Positions 30,236-31,768 of a stretch of DNA of 31,768 nucleotides are shown piece after piece. The notes below the pieces were generated by a model. It saw only the letters and a list, made by a program, of their open reading frames with translations, was not told where the DNA came from and did not search any database. Every line of letters begins with the position of its first letter. Within the stretch, counting starts at the first letter, position 1. Both the position numbers and the translations under genes were made by a program. The DNA is from Dichomitus squalens LYAD-421 SS1 (Eukaryota > Basidiomycota > Agaricomycetes > Polyporales > Polyporaceae). The DNA lies in assembly GCF_000275845.1 (NCBI RefSeq), contig NW_006766891.1, positions 556,239 through 588,006 on the forward strand, written 5' to 3'.

Positions 30236-30383
30236 TGTACCGCCTTACACATGCCAAAACGCAACTACAATGTTCCACTCTTTTCCACCAGAACTCCTAT
30301 GACAGATATTCTCTTATCTATTAGGAGTGCCCGGACAGAATGACTTTGTCACTCTCCAGGACGCACATGGCATAGAGGTCTAG
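30177..30383 (+). pseudogene. F-box-like N-terminus broken by a stop codon
   Basis: After an acceptor-like TTCAG (ending at 30176), one frame reads about 41 codons and then a TGA at 30300-30302. Across the stop the reading is FHSFPPELL, stop, QIFSYLLGV, which matches the start of an F-box (consensus close to LPPELLLEIFSYL). F-box proteins are numerous in mushrooms and link substrates to SCF ubiquitin ligase. The frame ends at 30381-30383 with no leucine-rich repeats after it. Most likely a relic; the match is short. Confidence 0.35.
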
Positions 30384-30608
30384 AATGCACGTGCAACAGA
30401 TTGCCCCTCTGCCTCCTCCCACCTAGACCCTCCCTCTGCATCTGTCACGCTGGCGCAGACGTAGATGACCCCTGCCTCCTCTTACTAGGATCTTGGATTT
30501 GGAGAGTGCCATCGTTTTGGCGATGTCAAGCTGCAAGGTTGTGTTGAGACCCGTGCTGATGTCATTGCGCAGCGCACGGTCTCACTTTGCTCAGGCTTTC
30601 CCAATTGA

Positions 30609-31319
30609 CCCTCACGCTCCAACCTGTGGCGGGGACGTGACTATGTCATCTTTCCCTCCCGGACGGAGTGTCCCCTTGCTGCTGACGACCCATTGGCATC
30701 ATCGAGCCCTATCCACTGGGCCGACGAAGTCGAACAAGAGCTCTTCTCCGATTGGACAACACCCGACCACACCGACAGCAAGCCCGACGGTGAGGAGCTC
30801 GACGACCCCACCGACGATATCCTGTTCATCGTCCCAACCGAAGATCGCAGGTTCGCAGAGAGAGATGGTGGCTACACACTCTTTTTGTGATCCTGGGGGA
30901 GACAAAAGTTGAGGAGACCGATGCCAAACTTACCGTCGCTGAAGAAGCCGACTCGACTCCGACCAATCTGACCGACCTGACTCCTCCGACTCCTCCGACC
31001 GACTTCGTGCCTTCGGCCGCTTCCGCCGATCTTGGTCTTGCAATTGCCTCAACCTCGACTTCGACTTCGACAGACATCGACACCGACGGCGGCCGACACT
31101 GACGCCAACACCGACATCGACATAGGCATCAACACCGACACCTTCGAGATCTACGACTCCGACTTCGACGCGGTCAACGAATTCTGCACGGTGCTCCAGT
31201 ACCTGTCCGCAACCGGGCACCTCCGACTCGACACATACACGACCGTCTTCTCCGCTGCGGCACGACACGCCGTGCGCATCTGGCCACCCCTTCTGGCTGA
31301 ACGAACGACCGGCCCGTAG
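30609..31319 (+). other. Asp/Thr-rich coding-like block with apparent frameshift
   Basis: Three stretches have strong codon structure. The first (30609 to about 30844) includes SSSPIHWADEVEQELFSDW and DDPTDDILFIVPTEDRR. The second (about 30902-31099) includes KVEETDAKLTVAEEADS, TPPTPPTDFVPSAA and a Ser-Thr-Asp repeat. The third (about 31098-31319) reads DTFEIYDSDFDAVNEFCTVL and ends LLAERTTGP with stop at 31317-31319. Stretches one and two might be joined by a very short intron. Stretches two and three are in different frames, with no GT/AG between them, and meet inside a GAC/ACC repeat near 31085-31098. No domain is recognised and no start codon is clear. It may be a real gene with a frameshift, an assembly error or a pseudogene. 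Confidence 0.35.
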
Positions 31320-31768
31320 TGTGATGTCCTCTGAGCTCGACTTCGACAAGGTGTTCTTTCTTTCTTTCTAGATCCCGTTTATTGCCCTGCGAGGCCGCGC
31401 CTCATGGTAGGCCTTAAACTACAAACACTATCGACGTGAGTAAGAAGTGGGTGTTCGGCTGTACATGGTGAGCACAAGGCTCGAGCTAACTAGGGGGGTG
31501 TAGTGGGGAAGTAGCGGTGGCGAACGGGGCAAGGGGAAGTGCTAGGCGATGACCGGAAGGAGGGGTGCAAGGGTACACTAGTGGTGGAATAGTGAGTAGC
31601 AGGGCGCAGTACCTATGCGTTGTGGCCGCCTGTCCACCCTTGGCCAGTGAAGGCTAGGGTACGGGTTGCAAACCTGCCGCCCAATGGGTATGATTGCGTC
31701 CCTGGGACCCGCCTCTTGCTGCGGTCAGGAGTACGCCCAGCGGTATCCCCGCCGTTCGCAGAACTCCC
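31320..31768. other. Right end of window, no gene seen
   Basis: No open frame or RNA gene is recognised in the last 449 bp. The sequence does not resemble the CT-rich promoters seen elsewhere in the window and could be 3' UTR followed by repeat or intergenic DNA. Confidence 0.4.

Noticed and set aside
1..31768. CRISPR arrays, bacterial operons or insertion sequences
   Set aside because: Spliceosomal introns and eukaryotic genes throughout show this is a fungal nuclear region; no regularly spaced repeats or transposase genes were seen.

Overview
The window comes from a filamentous basidiomycete, most likely a mushroom-forming Agaricomycete and probably a polypore. The genes are split by short GT-AG introns, mostly 50-90 nt. 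Third codon positions are rich in G and C, and CT-rich tracts sit upstream of start codons. Several proteins match forms I know from Polyporales: a retaining trehalose phosphorylase, two seven-helix membrane proteins of an expanded basidiomycete class, and a FAR-17a/AIG1-type membrane protein. There is no operon structure, and I see no intact transposon, rRNA or CRISPR array.

Left part (1-9000). A TFIIB-family transcription factor (516-2625, +) is followed by a 1.3-kb spacer and an eight-exon trehalose phosphorylase gene (3979-7220, +). The spacer carries a CRE/E-box composite site, a G-quadruplex-like run and a TATA box. The phosphorylase gene contains a 14-nt microexon and a 402-nt intron. 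A three-exon gene of unknown function (8030-8927, +) follows; its protein ends in a compact Cys/His motif.

Middle (9000-17200) looks like accessory territory. It holds an exon-like block broken by one stop (9632-9993), a seven-exon seven-helix protein on the minus strand (11785-10294), an isoamyl-acetate-hydrolysing esterase IAH1 (13246-14279, +), a DUF6533-type seven-helix protein with two splice junctions that do not keep frame (14823-16532, +), and a decayed DJ-1/PfpI remnant (16802-17178, -).

Right part (17200-28300) is core eukaryotic machinery. It holds the Cdc25 mitotic phosphatase (18576-21332, +) and the mRNA cap guanine-N7 methyltransferase ABD1 (25955-23263, -), which face each other across a 1.9-kb pyrimidine-rich spacer. 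A FAR-17a/AIG1-like membrane protein with a GC-AG intron (28235-27074, -) follows.

The last 3.5 kb (28300-31768) contains only weak signals: possible membrane-protein exons, an F-box start broken by a stop, and an Asp/Thr-rich coding block with an apparent frameshift. The genes do not form one obvious pathway. The only grouping that hints at a shared role is the esterase lying between two putative receptor-like membrane proteins, and that link is inference. All exon borders were placed by hand from splice signals, reading phase and remembered family sequences; no database search was run.
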